Assembly (NCBI RefSeq): GCF_004745425.1
Contig: NZ_PGGK01000006.1
Span: forward strand, 62,001 to 126,000
Reading direction: 5' to 3'
Length of the DNA stretch: 64,000 nucleotides
DNA from: Methanolobus halotolerans
GTDB taxonomy: Archaea; Halobacteriota; Methanosarcinia; Methanosarcinales; Methanosarcinaceae
Shown here: positions 50,111 to 59,101 of the stretch, piece after piece
Layout of the letters: every line of letters starts with the position of its first letter
How positions within the stretch are numbered: position 1 is the stretch's first letter
Position numbers and translations under genes: made by a program
Notes under the pieces: model-generated
What the model was told of the DNA's origin: nothing
Databases searched by the model: none
What the model saw: the letters and a program-made list of their open reading frames with translations, nothing else

Positions 50111-50121
50111 TCTGCTTTTGG

Positions 50122-50682
50122 TTATTCTTCCCGACACATTTCCTGAGACTCTTCCTGCCTGTTGTCTATTACTTTCTTTCCACGTTCGGCCGGTACAATC
50201 ATAAGTTCTCCGTCTGTGAATTCCTTTCTGAGGGGGTCATTTCCGGCTATCCTGTCCAGGGTCACTGCCACGGCTGCAACCTCTGAATGGGGCTGGTTTC
50301 CCACAGCAACATTCCAGTCTGAAAGTTCGTATATCTCAAAGGGAACCTTTTCGGCACCCACTACCACCATTAACTTTTCACACAGGCTGATCTCCGAAAC
50401 AGCATCCGGCAGGTTTATCCCGTACATCGACAGGTGGCAGACTTTCCCGCCTTCTTCCTTCCACTTCCTGATCTCGGTCTTCCAGTTAACATTGTTTGTG
50501 ACATAGAAGTTCCCTCCCCATCTTTTTGCAACATCCCGGATATTTTCTGTAAGCTTTGGGTCATCAGATGCCAGCAACATACCCTCGGCACCAAAAGCCC
50601 TGGCAGTAAGTCCTACATGGGTGGTTATTCTCTTATCCCTCACCGGACGGTGTCCGAGCCTGAGAATGACAATTTGCTGCAT
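50122..50682 (-). CDS. trm56: tRNA (cytidine-56-2'-O)-methyltransferase aTrm56
   Basis: 186 residues. The N-terminal LRLGHRPVRDKRITTHVGLTARAFGAEG is the archaeal Trm56 signature, and the SPOUT knot region is visible as VVVGAEKVPFEIYELSDWNVAVGNQPHSEVAA. The enzyme methylates C56 in the T-loop of tRNAs, an archaeal feature. ATG at 50682 with GGTG upstream. It lies 26 bp after the AMP phosphorylase gene on the same strand, probably one operon. Confidence 0.93.
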   Translation of the reverse strand: MQQIVILRLGHRPVRDKRITTHVGLTARAFGAEGMLLASDDPKLTENIRDVAKRWGGNFYVTNNVNWKTEIRKWKEEGGKVCHLSMYGINLPDAVSEISLCEKLMVVVGAEKVPFEIYELSDWNVAVGNQPHSEVAAVAVTLDRIAGNDPLRKEFTDGELMIVPAERGKKVIDNRQEESQEMCREE

Positions 50683-50708
50683 ATGTACACCTTGATCCTC
50701 AGGAGAGA

Positions 50709-52229
50709 TTACATTTCCTTCAGATCAGCCACCTTTTCGATAAGCATTCCTTCGACGAATATGGGAGGATGTTCTCTGCAGAACTTAACGGCGTCTTTGA
50801 GTTTATCTTTCTTTTCTGCATAGATGGTCAGTACAGGCTGGCCTTTCTCTACTACCTGACCACGTTTCTTGTGTATCAGTACACCCGCACCCTTATCGTT
50901 GGGTGCACCTGCGAACCTTGCTGTCTGTACGATGCGCTTGTTATAGAACTCTATGATGTATCCGTTTGCAGGAGCTGTGATGTCCGCCTTGAATTGACCT
51001 ACTGCGATATCCTCAGAGGTTATATCGGGATTACCGCCCTGTATCCGGATGATCTCCTTCAGTTTTGCGAGAGCCTTACCGTTCTTCAGTGTCTCAAGAG
51101 CAAGCTCTCTCCCCTGTCCCCTCGGGGCCGCACTGCCCATCTCAAGCAGCATACCTGCAATTATGACACTCTTTTCAATAAGACTGTTAGGTCCTTCCAT
51201 GGTTTCAAGTACCTTTAGTGCCTCGATCACTTCAAGTGCCGGGCCCACTGTCCTGCCTATCGGAGAAGCACCATAGGTAAGAGCACAGTCCACATCCATA
51301 CCCAGGCGCTCGCCCAGACTTATGAGGTCCCTTGCAAGTTTCCTGCCTGCTTTTACATCAAGGATCTTCGTACCTGCACCCATCGGAATGTCCATGACTA
51401 CTTTCTGGGCACCGACAGCCCCTTTCTTTGCCATGATCGAAGCCAGAAGCTGGCAGTGCGGGTCAATGGAAAGAGGATATTCAACCTTGATGAGCTTGTC
51501 ATCTGCAGGTGCAATGTTGGTGGCACCACCCCATACAATAACACCGCCAACCTTTTCGGTCATCTCCTTTATCTGTTCAGCCGAAAACTCTACAGGTGCA
51601 AGTATCTCCATCAGGTCAGCAGTCCCTCCGGCACCTGTGATGGCACGGGAACTCGTCTTTGGAATGAGCAGACCGTTAGCAGCAACAATTGGTACAATGA
51701 GAAGAGTAATCTTATTGCCCGGTACGCCTCCGATGGAATGTTTATCCATTATCGGTGAAGTGCTGAACTCTATTCTCTCTCCAGTGTCTATCATGGCCTT
51801 TGTCAGCCATTCGGTCTCATCCTCGGAGAGATCCTTGATATAAGTAGCTGTCAGGAAAGCGGCGATCTCTATATCACTCAGATTCTCCTCTACTATATCC
51901 CTCACCAGCTCGTTTATCTCGTCCCTTTCCAGTTTAAGACCATCCATGACCTTTCGGATAATACGGGAGGATTTCGGTCTCTCCGCAGCCTCTACTTCCA
52001 CAGTCTCGGTCCATTCCCGCTGAAGCTGCTCCTGCACTTCATGGTACAGTCCTATCATTCCGGAAGAGATCATGTCCTCTGTAAAATCAACGATGGCTGT
52101 CAGGGTCACATGGTCCTTTATCCTTACTCTGTCCCCCTCATGGACTCCTAACTCCTTCGCATCGATGGAGTTCATGACTACTTTATACTTGCCGACTTTG
52201 ATATCAATGGGCTGTACTTTTAACTGCAT
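50709..52229 (-). CDS. deoA: AMP phosphorylase
   Basis: 506 residues. The N-terminal archaeal extension (QPIDIKVGKYKVVMNSIDAKELG) is followed by the thymidine-phosphorylase-like core with KHSIGGVPGNKIT, KTSSRAITGAGGTADLMEIL and the C-terminal GAGVLIHKKRGQVVEKGQPVLTIYAE. In archaea this enzyme phosphorolyses AMP (also CMP/UMP) and feeds ribose-1,5-bisphosphate to R15P isomerase and form III RubisCO; neither of those two genes is nearby. Start ATG with AAGGTG upstream. Confidence 0.95.
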   Translation of the reverse strand: MQLKVQPIDIKVGKYKVVMNSIDAKELGVHEGDRVRIKDHVTLTAIVDFTEDMISSGMIGLYHEVQEQLQREWTETVEVEAAERPKSSRIIRKVMDGLKLERDEINELVRDIVEENLSDIEIAAFLTATYIKDLSEDETEWLTKAMIDTGERIEFSTSPIMDKHSIGGVPGNKITLLIVPIVAANGLLIPKTSSRAITGAGGTADLMEILAPVEFSAEQIKEMTEKVGGVIVWGGATNIAPADDKLIKVEYPLSIDPHCQLLASIMAKKGAVGAQKVVMDIPMGAGTKILDVKAGRKLARDLISLGERLGMDVDCALTYGASPIGRTVGPALEVIEALKVLETMEGPNSLIEKSVIIAGMLLEMGSAAPRGQGRELALETLKNGKALAKLKEIIRIQGGNPDITSEDIAVGQFKADITAPANGYIIEFYNKRIVQTARFAGAPNDKGAGVLIHKKRGQVVEKGQPVLTIYAEKKDKLKDAVKFCREHPPIFVEGMLIEKVADLKEM

Positions 52230-52397
52230 TTTTACACCTTTTTTATAGTATACAGAAATGCACTAGGGTTAAATATGTTTATGGTATGTCCAGATGCAAG
52301 GAAGTATTAATGAATGCACTCATTTACAGCGGTTTTGTGCATACTGATCAAGTGAGACCAAAATGACTATATGATATCCTATCTCACGGAGAAGCTG

Positions 52398-53021
52398 ATG
52401 AGATACAGTAAACTGTTTATGATGCTTATACTGGGAAGTGCCCTGCTTCTTAGTGGATGTGTAGATACCGAGGATCTTTCTGCACAGACGGCGTCAGTAG
52501 AAAATGGGGACATTGTTACACTGGATTATACTGTAATGAGTGAGGACGGCACAGTCGTTGAGACATCCAATGAGGAAAGTGCTGAAAATAACAATATCGA
52601 GCAGACTGCAGAACCACTGGTGTTCGAAGTTGAGTCCGGACAGATAATTGAAGGAATCGATAAAGGCGTTGTCGGCATGAGCGAAGGAGAACAGAAAGAA
52701 CTGACACTGCCACCGGAACAGGCTTTTGGCCCATACAGGGAAGAACTGGTACAAGAGATACCCATCCAGGAATACCAGAATGCCACCAACACAACCGAGG
52801 TACCTCAGCCTGGAGAACAGTTGATGTCCCAGATGGGAGTAATTACTGTCAAGGATGTCAATGATACCCACATTGTACTGGACGCTAATTCACCGTTTGC
52901 TAATGATACTATGATCTTTGAAGTAACAGTGATTTCCATTGAAAAGGGAGAAACATCAACAAATGATGTTGAAGTGCCGTCAGAAGATTCTGAAGCATTT
53001 ACCGTAGATGAAGGCATGTAA
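52398..53021 (+). CDS. FKBP-type peptidyl-prolyl isomerase lipoprotein
   Basis: 207 residues from the ATG at 52398 (GGAG upstream); the frame starts nine codons earlier without benefit. The signal peptide ends in the lipobox LLSGC, so it is a lipoprotein held at the outer face of the membrane. The FKBP domain shows VTLDYTVMSEDGTVVETS, LVFEVESGQIIEGIDKGVVGMSEGEQKELTLPPEQAFG, an IF-loop with proline, and VITVKDVNDTHIVLDANSPFAND. It should assist folding of secreted proteins. The tail is acidic (VEVPSEDSEAFTVDEGM). Confidence 0.9.
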   Translation: MRYSKLFMMLILGSALLLSGCVDTEDLSAQTASVENGDIVTLDYTVMSEDGTVVETSNEESAENNNIEQTAEPLVFEVESGQIIEGIDKGVVGMSEGEQKELTLPPEQAFGPYREELVQEIPIQEYQNATNTTEVPQPGEQLMSQMGVITVKDVNDTHIVLDANSPFANDTMIFEVTVISIEKGETSTNDVEVPSEDSEAFTVDEGM

Positions 53022-53039
53022 ACACCTGAGATTGTGACC

Positions 53040-53183
53040 CGTAAGTCGAAAATTGATACATTCGATAGTAAGAAACCTGAGTTCCGGCCCGGTTGAGGTC
53101 TTATCAGATCACAGCTTGCACACTCTTAACACTTCGGTGGCTAACATTTAAGTTGCTGCAGGGCCGGAAATTCAATATATTTT
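53040..53183 (-). mobile_element. IS605-type right end, possible omega-RNA 3' region
   Basis: Downstream of the tnpB stop on the minus strand, TTCCGGCCC (plus 53161-53169) and GGGCCGGAA (plus 53082-53090) form a perfect 9-bp stem around about 70 nt. In IS605-group elements this is where the omega (reRNA) guide RNA and transposon right end lie. The exact end is not identifiable from this window alone. Confidence 0.5.
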
Positions 53184-53330
53184 TCATAAATGTGAAGGCT
53201 CGTGAACTATCCCGAAGCTAAAGACTTCGTGGCTTCCTGCTTCATTCCCCGAACTTATGTTCACCAGTCCACAGGCTCTTCCCGCAGTCCCTGCGGTGTT
53301 TGAGTTACTAAAATGTAATGTAGCCACTTG
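53184..53330 (-). pseudogene. IS200/IS605 TnpB, C-terminal remnant
   Basis: The minus-strand frame ends in NTAGTAGRACGLVNISSGNE followed by AGSHEVFSFGIVHEPSHL and a TGA at 53184-53186, typical of the C-terminus of archaeal IS605-group TnpB/OrfB proteins. Upstream the frame continues for about 15-20 residues and then loses coding character, so only the 3' end remains. TnpB is the RNA-guided nuclease of these transposons; this fragment cannot be active. Confidence 0.75.
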
Positions 53331-53497
53331 GTTATCGTGGTTATAATTAAAACAAAAACATTATGGGATATATAATTAATGGACACTTACACATCCTATG
53401 CTAAAGACACAGGAGTTTTATGCTCCATCTATAAAAAATGATTTTTGCATGATATGCCACCACTTCATTTAAAAGTAATCAGCATAAATACAAACCC

Positions 53498-53962
53498 ATG
53501 AACTTTTTCATGCAGACAGCCATTGACGAAGCCCGACATGGAGTCCTGCATAACCACGGAGGGCCCTTTGGTGCGGTGATCGTCAGAGAAAGGGAAATAA
53601 TTTCCAGGACACATAATGAGGTGCTCAGGACCAATGACCCTACGGCCCATGCCGAAGTGCTTGCAATCAGGCAGGCTTCATCTGTTCTCGGGAAGTTCGA
53701 TCTCTCGGAGTGCGAGATATATATCACTTCCCAGCCATGTCCGATGTGCCTCGCAGCTATTTACTGGGCAAGGATAAAAACCATTTACTTTGGTTCCGAT
53801 AAGGAAGATGTAGCAGAGATTGGATTTGATGACAGTCACTTCTATGACCTTATATGTGGCGATGCTGAAGATCCTGATTTTAGAACTGTGAGGATTGAGA
53901 GGGAGAAATGCCTTGAATTACTTGAGATCTGGGAAAAAAAGCCCGACAGGAAAATGTATTGA
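53498..53962 (+). CDS. Zinc-dependent deaminase, guanine deaminase-like
   Basis: 154 residues. The CDA-fold zinc site is HAE (His51, Glu53) and PCPMC (Cys81, Cys84). The region before it (GGPFGAVIVREREIISRTHN) and after (CLAAIYWARIKTIYFGSDKEDVAEIGFDD) resembles GuaD-type guanine deaminases more than tRNA-specific TadA or cytidine deaminases. Likely converts guanine to xanthine in purine salvage, which would fit the (now broken) purine permease at 14 kb. The start ATG at 53498 has no strong ribosome site. Confidence 0.85.
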   Translation: MNFFMQTAIDEARHGVLHNHGGPFGAVIVREREIISRTHNEVLRTNDPTAHAEVLAIRQASSVLGKFDLSECEIYITSQPCPMCLAAIYWARIKTIYFGSDKEDVAEIGFDDSHFYDLICGDAEDPDFRTVRIEREKCLELLEIWEKKPDRKMY

Positions 53963-54057
53963 GAGCTGCAAGCAGCAATTATATAGATAAATAAACAAAT
54001 AATTCAAAGTACCCGTAGCAACGACTGTTTTAAAAATAGACAAATGGTGGTTCAAAA

Positions 54058-55239
54058 ATGGCACTCGATGATTTTGCAGCAAGTATTATAATATTTATTG
54101 TAACCTTGTTCCTTGTGCTGGTACTTACTTATCTTTTCAGGAAGAGATCGGTCTTTTCTAAGGAAAAGATAGTCCAGCAACTGATAATATTCTCATTGCT
54201 CATTACCGGACTTATCTTTATTATTTTCACCCTGCCGATCGGGGTTGAGGATAAGAATATAATTCTGACACTCGTGGGTATCATCATAGGTGCGGTAATC
54301 ACCTTTGCCTCGACAACCTTTGTCGCCAACGCCATGGCTGGTATCATGCTCAGGCTCATCAACCCTTTTCTAATAGGGGATTTCATCCAAATAAACGATA
54401 CATTCGGAAGGGTCACAGAGATAAATTTCCTGCACACTCAGGTCCAGTCCATCGACAGAGATCTGGTCACTATACCAAACAGCACACTGGTACTCAACCC
54501 GCTCAAAACGATTCGCTCATCAGGAACAATTATCACTACCAGCGTATCCCTGGGTTACAACATCCCCCGCAAGAGCATCGAAAGGAATCTTCTGCTTGCC
54601 GCTGAAAGAATCGGGCTGGAAAATCCTTTTGTACATGTAATGAATCTGGGTGATTTTTCGGTTACCTATAAAGTGGGAGGGCTGCTTAAGGATGTTGAAA
54701 GTGTCATTACTGCAAGGTCCGATTTCAGAAAGAGTGTGATGGACTCACTGCATGAGGCCGATATTGAGATCGTGTCCCCTACCTTTACCAACCGCAGAGA
54801 ACTCAGCAATGACTATGTATGCCTGCCTCCTGAAGAGGAAGACACAGCAGTTGAAATAGAAGAACAGAAAATACCTGATGTCAAGACCGAGGAGATTATA
54901 TTCGATAAGGCCATCGAAGCCCGCCACATTGATTATATATATAAGACCGTAGAAATGTTCCCGGAAAGAAGAAAAGCTCTGGAAGAAAGGTTAAAAAAGC
55001 TACCTGATGAAGATTCCCGGGAAAGTATAAGAGCAGAACTGAAATTGCTTGAGCAAAAGGAAGTAGAACTAAAGCCTGCGGTACAGGAGCTCATGAGCAT
55101 TCCGGACATAACGGCTGCTATGGATGAAAAAGAAAAACAGCTGATTATTGATTCCATCAGGAACATCGAAAGCATGGCCTCTGAGATCGACATCTGGCTC
55201 AAGCGACTTGAAAAACGGCTGGAGAACTTCTCTGACTGA
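54058..55239 (+). CDS. MscS-family mechanosensitive channel
   Basis: 393 residues. Three TM helices (about 8-28, 37-60, 67-90), then a pore-lining segment (IGAVITFASTTFVANAMAGIML) and the MscS beta domain (GDFIQINDTFGRVTEINFLHTQVQSIDRDLVTIPNS). An alpha/beta domain follows, then a long charged coiled-coil C-terminus (about 270-393) not in the core family. It opens under hypo-osmotic stress. ATG at 54058 with GGTGG upstream. Confidence 0.92.
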   Translation: MALDDFAASIIIFIVTLFLVLVLTYLFRKRSVFSKEKIVQQLIIFSLLITGLIFIIFTLPIGVEDKNIILTLVGIIIGAVITFASTTFVANAMAGIMLRLINPFLIGDFIQINDTFGRVTEINFLHTQVQSIDRDLVTIPNSTLVLNPLKTIRSSGTIITTSVSLGYNIPRKSIERNLLLAAERIGLENPFVHVMNLGDFSVTYKVGGLLKDVESVITARSDFRKSVMDSLHEADIEIVSPTFTNRRELSNDYVCLPPEEEDTAVEIEEQKIPDVKTEEIIFDKAIEARHIDYIYKTVEMFPERRKALEERLKKLPDEDSRESIRAELKLLEQKEVELKPAVQELMSIPDITAAMDEKEKQLIIDSIRNIESMASEIDIWLKRLEKRLENFSD

Positions 55240-55310
55240 AAAGATAATCCTGTGAGGAATTGAGAGTATTGAGCTTCAAATCGTGGATTTTTCCATTGCG
55301 GGACAAAAAA

Positions 55311-55319
55311 TACTTTAAA
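55311..55319 (+). promoter_or_regulatory. TATA box of pheA, leaderless promoter
   Basis: ACTTTAAAT is centred 27 bp before the ATG at 55342, and there is no Shine-Dalgarno sequence between them. The transcript would start at or very near the start codon. Confidence 0.5.
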
Positions 55320-55341
55320 TTAAGCACTCCTATTGCCCAGA

Positions 55342-56223
55342 ATGATAATCGCTGTGCTAGGGCCTAAAGGCTCTTACTCGGAAAAGGCTGCCATGCAATG
55401 GCTTGCTGAAAATGGCAGTGAAGAAGGTTATATTCTCGAATATTGTGATGACATACAGGATGTGTTCTCTTCCCTTGCAACGGGTTCTGCTAAAATTGGG
55501 ATAACACCGGTGGAGAACTCCATCGAAGGCTCAGTTGGAGTCACACTTGATATGCTTTTTGAACATGATGTCTCCATCATCGCAGAGACAGTAGTAGCAA
55601 TTGAGCACTGCCTGCTTTCCAGGGGCAGGAAAAAGGATATCAGGATCATTCTTTCACACCCCCAGGGGCTTGCACAGTGCAGGCAGTTCCTGAAGGACCA
55701 TTTTAAAGGCGTGGAACTGCGGACCACAGGTAGCACTTCCCATGCTGCAAAGCTTGCAACGGAGTTCGAGGAGATGGCGGCTATTGCTTCCCGTGAATCG
55801 GCACAGATGTACGGCCTTGAAGTACTGGTCCCCAGCATACAGGACAGGGAGCAGAACCACACACGTTTTCTTATTATGATACGCTCAGGAGATGCCGCTG
55901 CAGGTAGCCAGTACCCAGCGGAAAACCCGGCAGTGAAGAAGGGAATATATACTGGCAAGACATCAATGATCGTCGGTCTTGACCGTGACAGGCCCGGAGC
56001 CCTTTATGAGATACTGGAAGAGTTCGCCTGCAGGAAGATAAATCTCACCAGAATAGAGTCCAGGCCTTCAAAGCGTGCGCTTGGTGATTATGTATTCTAT
56101 ATAGATCTCGAAGGACATATAAGCGATGATATTATAAAAGATGCAATATATAATATAGAGTCAAAAGTCGGAATGTTGAAAATGCTAGGATCATATCCGA
56201 TGTTCAAGAATAATCACTTATAA
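55342..56223 (+). CDS. pheA: Prephenate dehydratase
   Basis: 293 residues from the ATG at 55342 (MIIAVLGPKGSYSEKAA); a TTG three codons earlier is possible. Catalytic-domain marks include PVENSIEGSVGVTLDML and NHTRFLI with the conserved Thr-Arg-Phe. The C-terminal ACT domain has GALYEILEEFACRKINLTRIESRP, the phenylalanine-binding GALV/ESRP pattern. It makes phenylpyruvate for phenylalanine synthesis and should be feedback-inhibited by Phe. No chorismate mutase is fused. Confidence 0.95.
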   Translation: MIIAVLGPKGSYSEKAAMQWLAENGSEEGYILEYCDDIQDVFSSLATGSAKIGITPVENSIEGSVGVTLDMLFEHDVSIIAETVVAIEHCLLSRGRKKDIRIILSHPQGLAQCRQFLKDHFKGVELRTTGSTSHAAKLATEFEEMAAIASRESAQMYGLEVLVPSIQDREQNHTRFLIMIRSGDAAAGSQYPAENPAVKKGIYTGKTSMIVGLDRDRPGALYEILEEFACRKINLTRIESRPSKRALGDYVFYIDLEGHISDDIIKDAIYNIESKVGMLKMLGSYPMFKNNHL

Positions 56224-56254
56224 ATAGGTACAGTCACATCGAACCGGTGCCGCA

Positions 56255-57151
56255 ATGGATGTCAGAGATTTTATAAAAAAGCAGGAATCGGCCCTCCGCA
56301 AGTACCGCAGGGTCTATAGAATACTGGACTTTATCACGATACTTATCATATTATACACACTTATGCTCCTGCTGAGCGTTGACCAGTTACTCCCGCTTAT
56401 CAGTTATTTTGAGGTCCGCACCGGAAACAGCTACGACCTGACAGGTGTAAGCATCGCCTTTGAGACCGTGGTCATGCTGCTGATGGCTGCATTCCTGTCC
56501 ATGATACTAACGTTCCTGATCCATATAAGAGATAAGAGGACAGCCGCAATCCTGCAGATAGAGGAAAAGTATCCGGAACTGAAGGAAAGACTTCGTACTG
56601 CATACGATAACAGTAATGCTGACAATATAATTGTTAACGATCTGCTACAGGTAGTGTCTTTTAGTCTGACAAAGGTAAGATCATCCGATTTCCTGAGAAA
56701 AAAAAGGATAACATTAGGAATTATGCTTATACTTATTTCTGTTTCAGCCCTGACTTTTGTTACTTTTTATAACATTCATACTGATACAACTTCTGAAGAC
56801 TGGAAGGACCTCATAGACAGGCTCCCTTTTATTCCGGAAGAGGAAAATCCTGACGATCTTGTAGAGATGGGCGGAGATGACGAGGAGCAGAACGGAAATG
56901 GAGGCAATGAGGACCTGACCGGAGAACCTACTGTCGTCGTTGTGGACGGGACGGAAGTTGACCTCTCACTACCACCTGGAACCGGGACAGGTTTCAGTCA
57001 GAATGAAGAGTCCGAAGAGATACTACGGGAATTCGAGGATTCACCCGGCGGACCACCTGAAGCCACGCCTTCCGGGACATACTACGAAGAATTTCCGGAC
57101 GGCTACGAAAGCGTTATAAGATCATACTTCGAGCAGCTGGCTGAAGAATAG
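56255..57151 (+). CDS. Membrane protein heading a MoxR/VWA operon
   Basis: 298 residues. Two TM helices (about 28-48 and 67-90), a cytoplasmic EEKYPELKERLRTAYDN segment, a third TM (about 150-168), then a Glu/Gly-rich extracytoplasmic part with VVVVDGTEVDLSLPPGTGTG and PPEATPSGTYYEEFPDGYESV. The pattern fits archaeal membrane proteins (DUF4175/DUF7502-type) regularly found before MoxR in this operon type. Start ATG with GGTGCCGC upstream. It is followed after 56 bp by the MoxR gene. Confidence 0.8.
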   Translation: MDVRDFIKKQESALRKYRRVYRILDFITILIILYTLMLLLSVDQLLPLISYFEVRTGNSYDLTGVSIAFETVVMLLMAAFLSMILTFLIHIRDKRTAAILQIEEKYPELKERLRTAYDNSNADNIIVNDLLQVVSFSLTKVRSSDFLRKKRITLGIMLILISVSALTFVTFYNIHTDTTSEDWKDLIDRLPFIPEEENPDDLVEMGGDDEEQNGNGGNEDLTGEPTVVVVDGTEVDLSLPPGTGTGFSQNEESEEILREFEDSPGGPPEATPSGTYYEEFPDGYESVIRSYFEQLAEE

Positions 57152-57207
57152 ATCAAATACTGTAAATTAAAGGATCATTTAAATTACTAACAAAAAGGAG
57201 AGAACAA

Positions 57208-58179
57208 ATGGCTAGTGACCTGAATTCAAGGGATCTTAATCAAACATACAAAGTTGCGGGAGATATGTTTGCTACTCTTTTCAAAGAGATTGGAAAGGTA
57301 GTTGTCGGCCAGAACAATACGGTGGAACAGATAATCATTGCAATATTATGTAACGGACACGCACTGGTAGAAAGTAACCCCGGACTGGGCAAGACCCTTA
57401 CAATATCCACCATATCCAAGTCAATGGACCTGAACTTCAGCAGGATACAGTGTACACCTGACCTCATGCCAGCGGATATCACCGGAACGAATATCATTGA
57501 AGAGAGCGACGGACACAAGCATTTCAAGTTCGAGCCAGGTCCCGTCTTTGCAAACATTGTACTTGCGGACGAGATCAACCGTGCATCACCGAAGACCCAG
57601 TCCGCATTGCTTGAGGCTATGCAGGAAAAACAGATAACAGTAGGTAACGACACGTTTTTACTTGAGCAGCCATTCTTTATCCTTGCTACTCAGAACCCAA
57701 TTGAGATGGAAGGTACTTTCCCGCTTCCCGAAGCGCAGCTTGACAGGTTCCTCCTCAAGATACTAATGGAATATCCCCGGTATGAGGATGAGATAGAGAT
57801 CGTGAACCGCTACACGCGTTCTGTGATGCCCACCGTCGGTAAGGTGATAAACAAGAACACGCTGCTCGACCTTCAGAGACTTACGCGGGATATGCCTGTT
57901 GCAGATGACATCAAGAACCGTGCTATCAAAATAGTTATGAGTACACGTATAAAGAACGAGTTTATCGAGTACGGTGCATCTCCCAGGGCATCAATCGGCC
58001 TTATCCTTGCTGCAAAAGCAAGAGCACTCATCCAGGGAAGGAACTTCGTAAGCAATGATGATATCAATGCTATGGCCTACCCGATTCTGAGGCACAGGTT
58101 GATCCTTACCTTTGAATCCGAAAGGAAAGGTGTTACCACTGACCAGGTGATCAGAAATATACTTGAGAAGATCAAATGA
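57208..58179 (+). CDS. MoxR-family AAA+ ATPase
   Basis: 323 residues. Walker A ESNPGLGKTL, Walker B VLADEINRASPKTQSALLEAMQE, and sensor ATQNPIEMEGTFPLPEAQLDRFLLK are the MoxR signatures. The C-terminal lid is ASPRASIGLILAAKARAL. MoxR ATPases assist assembly or metal insertion of partner complexes together with VWA proteins. Start ATG after AAAAGGAGAGAACAA, the best ribosome site of the operon. Confidence 0.95.
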   Translation: MASDLNSRDLNQTYKVAGDMFATLFKEIGKVVVGQNNTVEQIIIAILCNGHALVESNPGLGKTLTISTISKSMDLNFSRIQCTPDLMPADITGTNIIEESDGHKHFKFEPGPVFANIVLADEINRASPKTQSALLEAMQEKQITVGNDTFLLEQPFFILATQNPIEMEGTFPLPEAQLDRFLLKILMEYPRYEDEIEIVNRYTRSVMPTVGKVINKNTLLDLQRLTRDMPVADDIKNRAIKIVMSTRIKNEFIEYGASPRASIGLILAAKARALIQGRNFVSNDDINAMAYPILRHRLILTFESERKGVTTDQVIRNILEKIK

Positions 58180-58220
58180 GCTATCGGCCAGACCGGAAAA
58201 CTTAATCCAAAAGGCAGGCA

Positions 58221-59099
58221 ATGAGCGATAAAAAGCATACCATAGATGTCGATTTTTTCAGGCAGCTCGACCGCTTTACCTTCATCGTAAGGAAGAAAGT
58301 ATCATCTACCTACGCAGGTAGCAGGCGCTCCCTTCACAGCGGGAAAGGACTTGATACGATCGGCTACAGGGAATATCATAAGGGGGACGAACTCAAGTCC
58401 ATAGACTGGAACGCCTATGCAAGAACCGAGAAACTCTATGTGCGCCAGTTCGAGGAGGATAAATCCCTTACGACCCACATACTGCTGGATGCCAGCAACA
58501 GCATGGACTATGCAGGTGACAATACCACCAAGTTCGAATATGCTACTATGCTCGCTGCCGGTTTTGCTTACCTTGTGACAAGGGACAACGACAAGTTTGC
58601 CATCTCTACTTTTTCCGATGAAATAGACATCTCAAAGGCCAGAAGAGGTAGAAAGTACCTCCTCGAAACGATCGAACGGCTTGAAGACCTTAAACTCGGA
58701 GGAAAGACCGGCATAGATAATGCCACCGCGCAGTATGGAAAAGCCGTTAATTCGAGGTCACTTATCATTATCATCTCTGACTTCCTTGAAGACTTAGAGG
58801 CAATTGAGTCTGCAATCTATCGATTCTCTTATCATGATCTGATACTCGTGCAGGTACTTGACCCCACGGAACGGGACCTGACGGTCCACGGCCACAGCAA
58901 ACTGGTCGACCTTGAAACAGAAGTTAATCTGGATACATATGTGAGTGACTCTTTTAAGGAAGAATACCAGGAACAGCTGGACACACACATCAACAGGATA
59001 AGTGACGTATGCAACAAGGTCGGGGCCGAATTTTACATATTCACAACCGATGTGCCCATCTTTGACGCATTCCTGCATACTATCGCCAGGAGGAAATAA
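58221..59099 (+). CDS. DUF58 domain protein
   Basis: 292 residues. The DUF58 signature GYREYHKGDELKSIDWNAYART is present, followed by a degenerate VWA-like domain with LLDASNSMDYAG (MIDAS DxSxS), LVTRDNDKFAISTFSDE and the C-terminal VGAEFYIFTTDVP. DUF58 proteins are standard members of the MoxR operon and likely act as VWA adaptors. Start ATG at 58221 with AAAAGGCAGGC, 41 bp after MoxR; two bases before the next gene. Confidence 0.94.
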   Translation: MSDKKHTIDVDFFRQLDRFTFIVRKKVSSTYAGSRRSLHSGKGLDTIGYREYHKGDELKSIDWNAYARTEKLYVRQFEEDKSLTTHILLDASNSMDYAGDNTTKFEYATMLAAGFAYLVTRDNDKFAISTFSDEIDISKARRGRKYLLETIERLEDLKLGGKTGIDNATAQYGKAVNSRSLIIIISDFLEDLEAIESAIYRFSYHDLILVQVLDPTERDLTVHGHSKLVDLETEVNLDTYVSDSFKEEYQEQLDTHINRISDVCNKVGAEFYIFTTDVPIFDAFLHTIARRK

Positions 59100-59101
59100 G
59101 A

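Larger units (their letters stand above)
53022..53497. other. 476-bp region holding an IS605 tnpB end
   Basis: The only recognisable content is the tnpB remnant and the inverted-repeat region beside it. The rest is AT-rich up to the deaminase gene. Confidence 0.6.

Noticed and set aside
51322-51843. 173-codon ORF opposite AMP phosphorylase
   Set aside because: Shadow frame inside a well-supported gene.
55428-55958. 176-codon ORF opposite pheA
   Set aside because: Shadow frame inside a well-supported gene.
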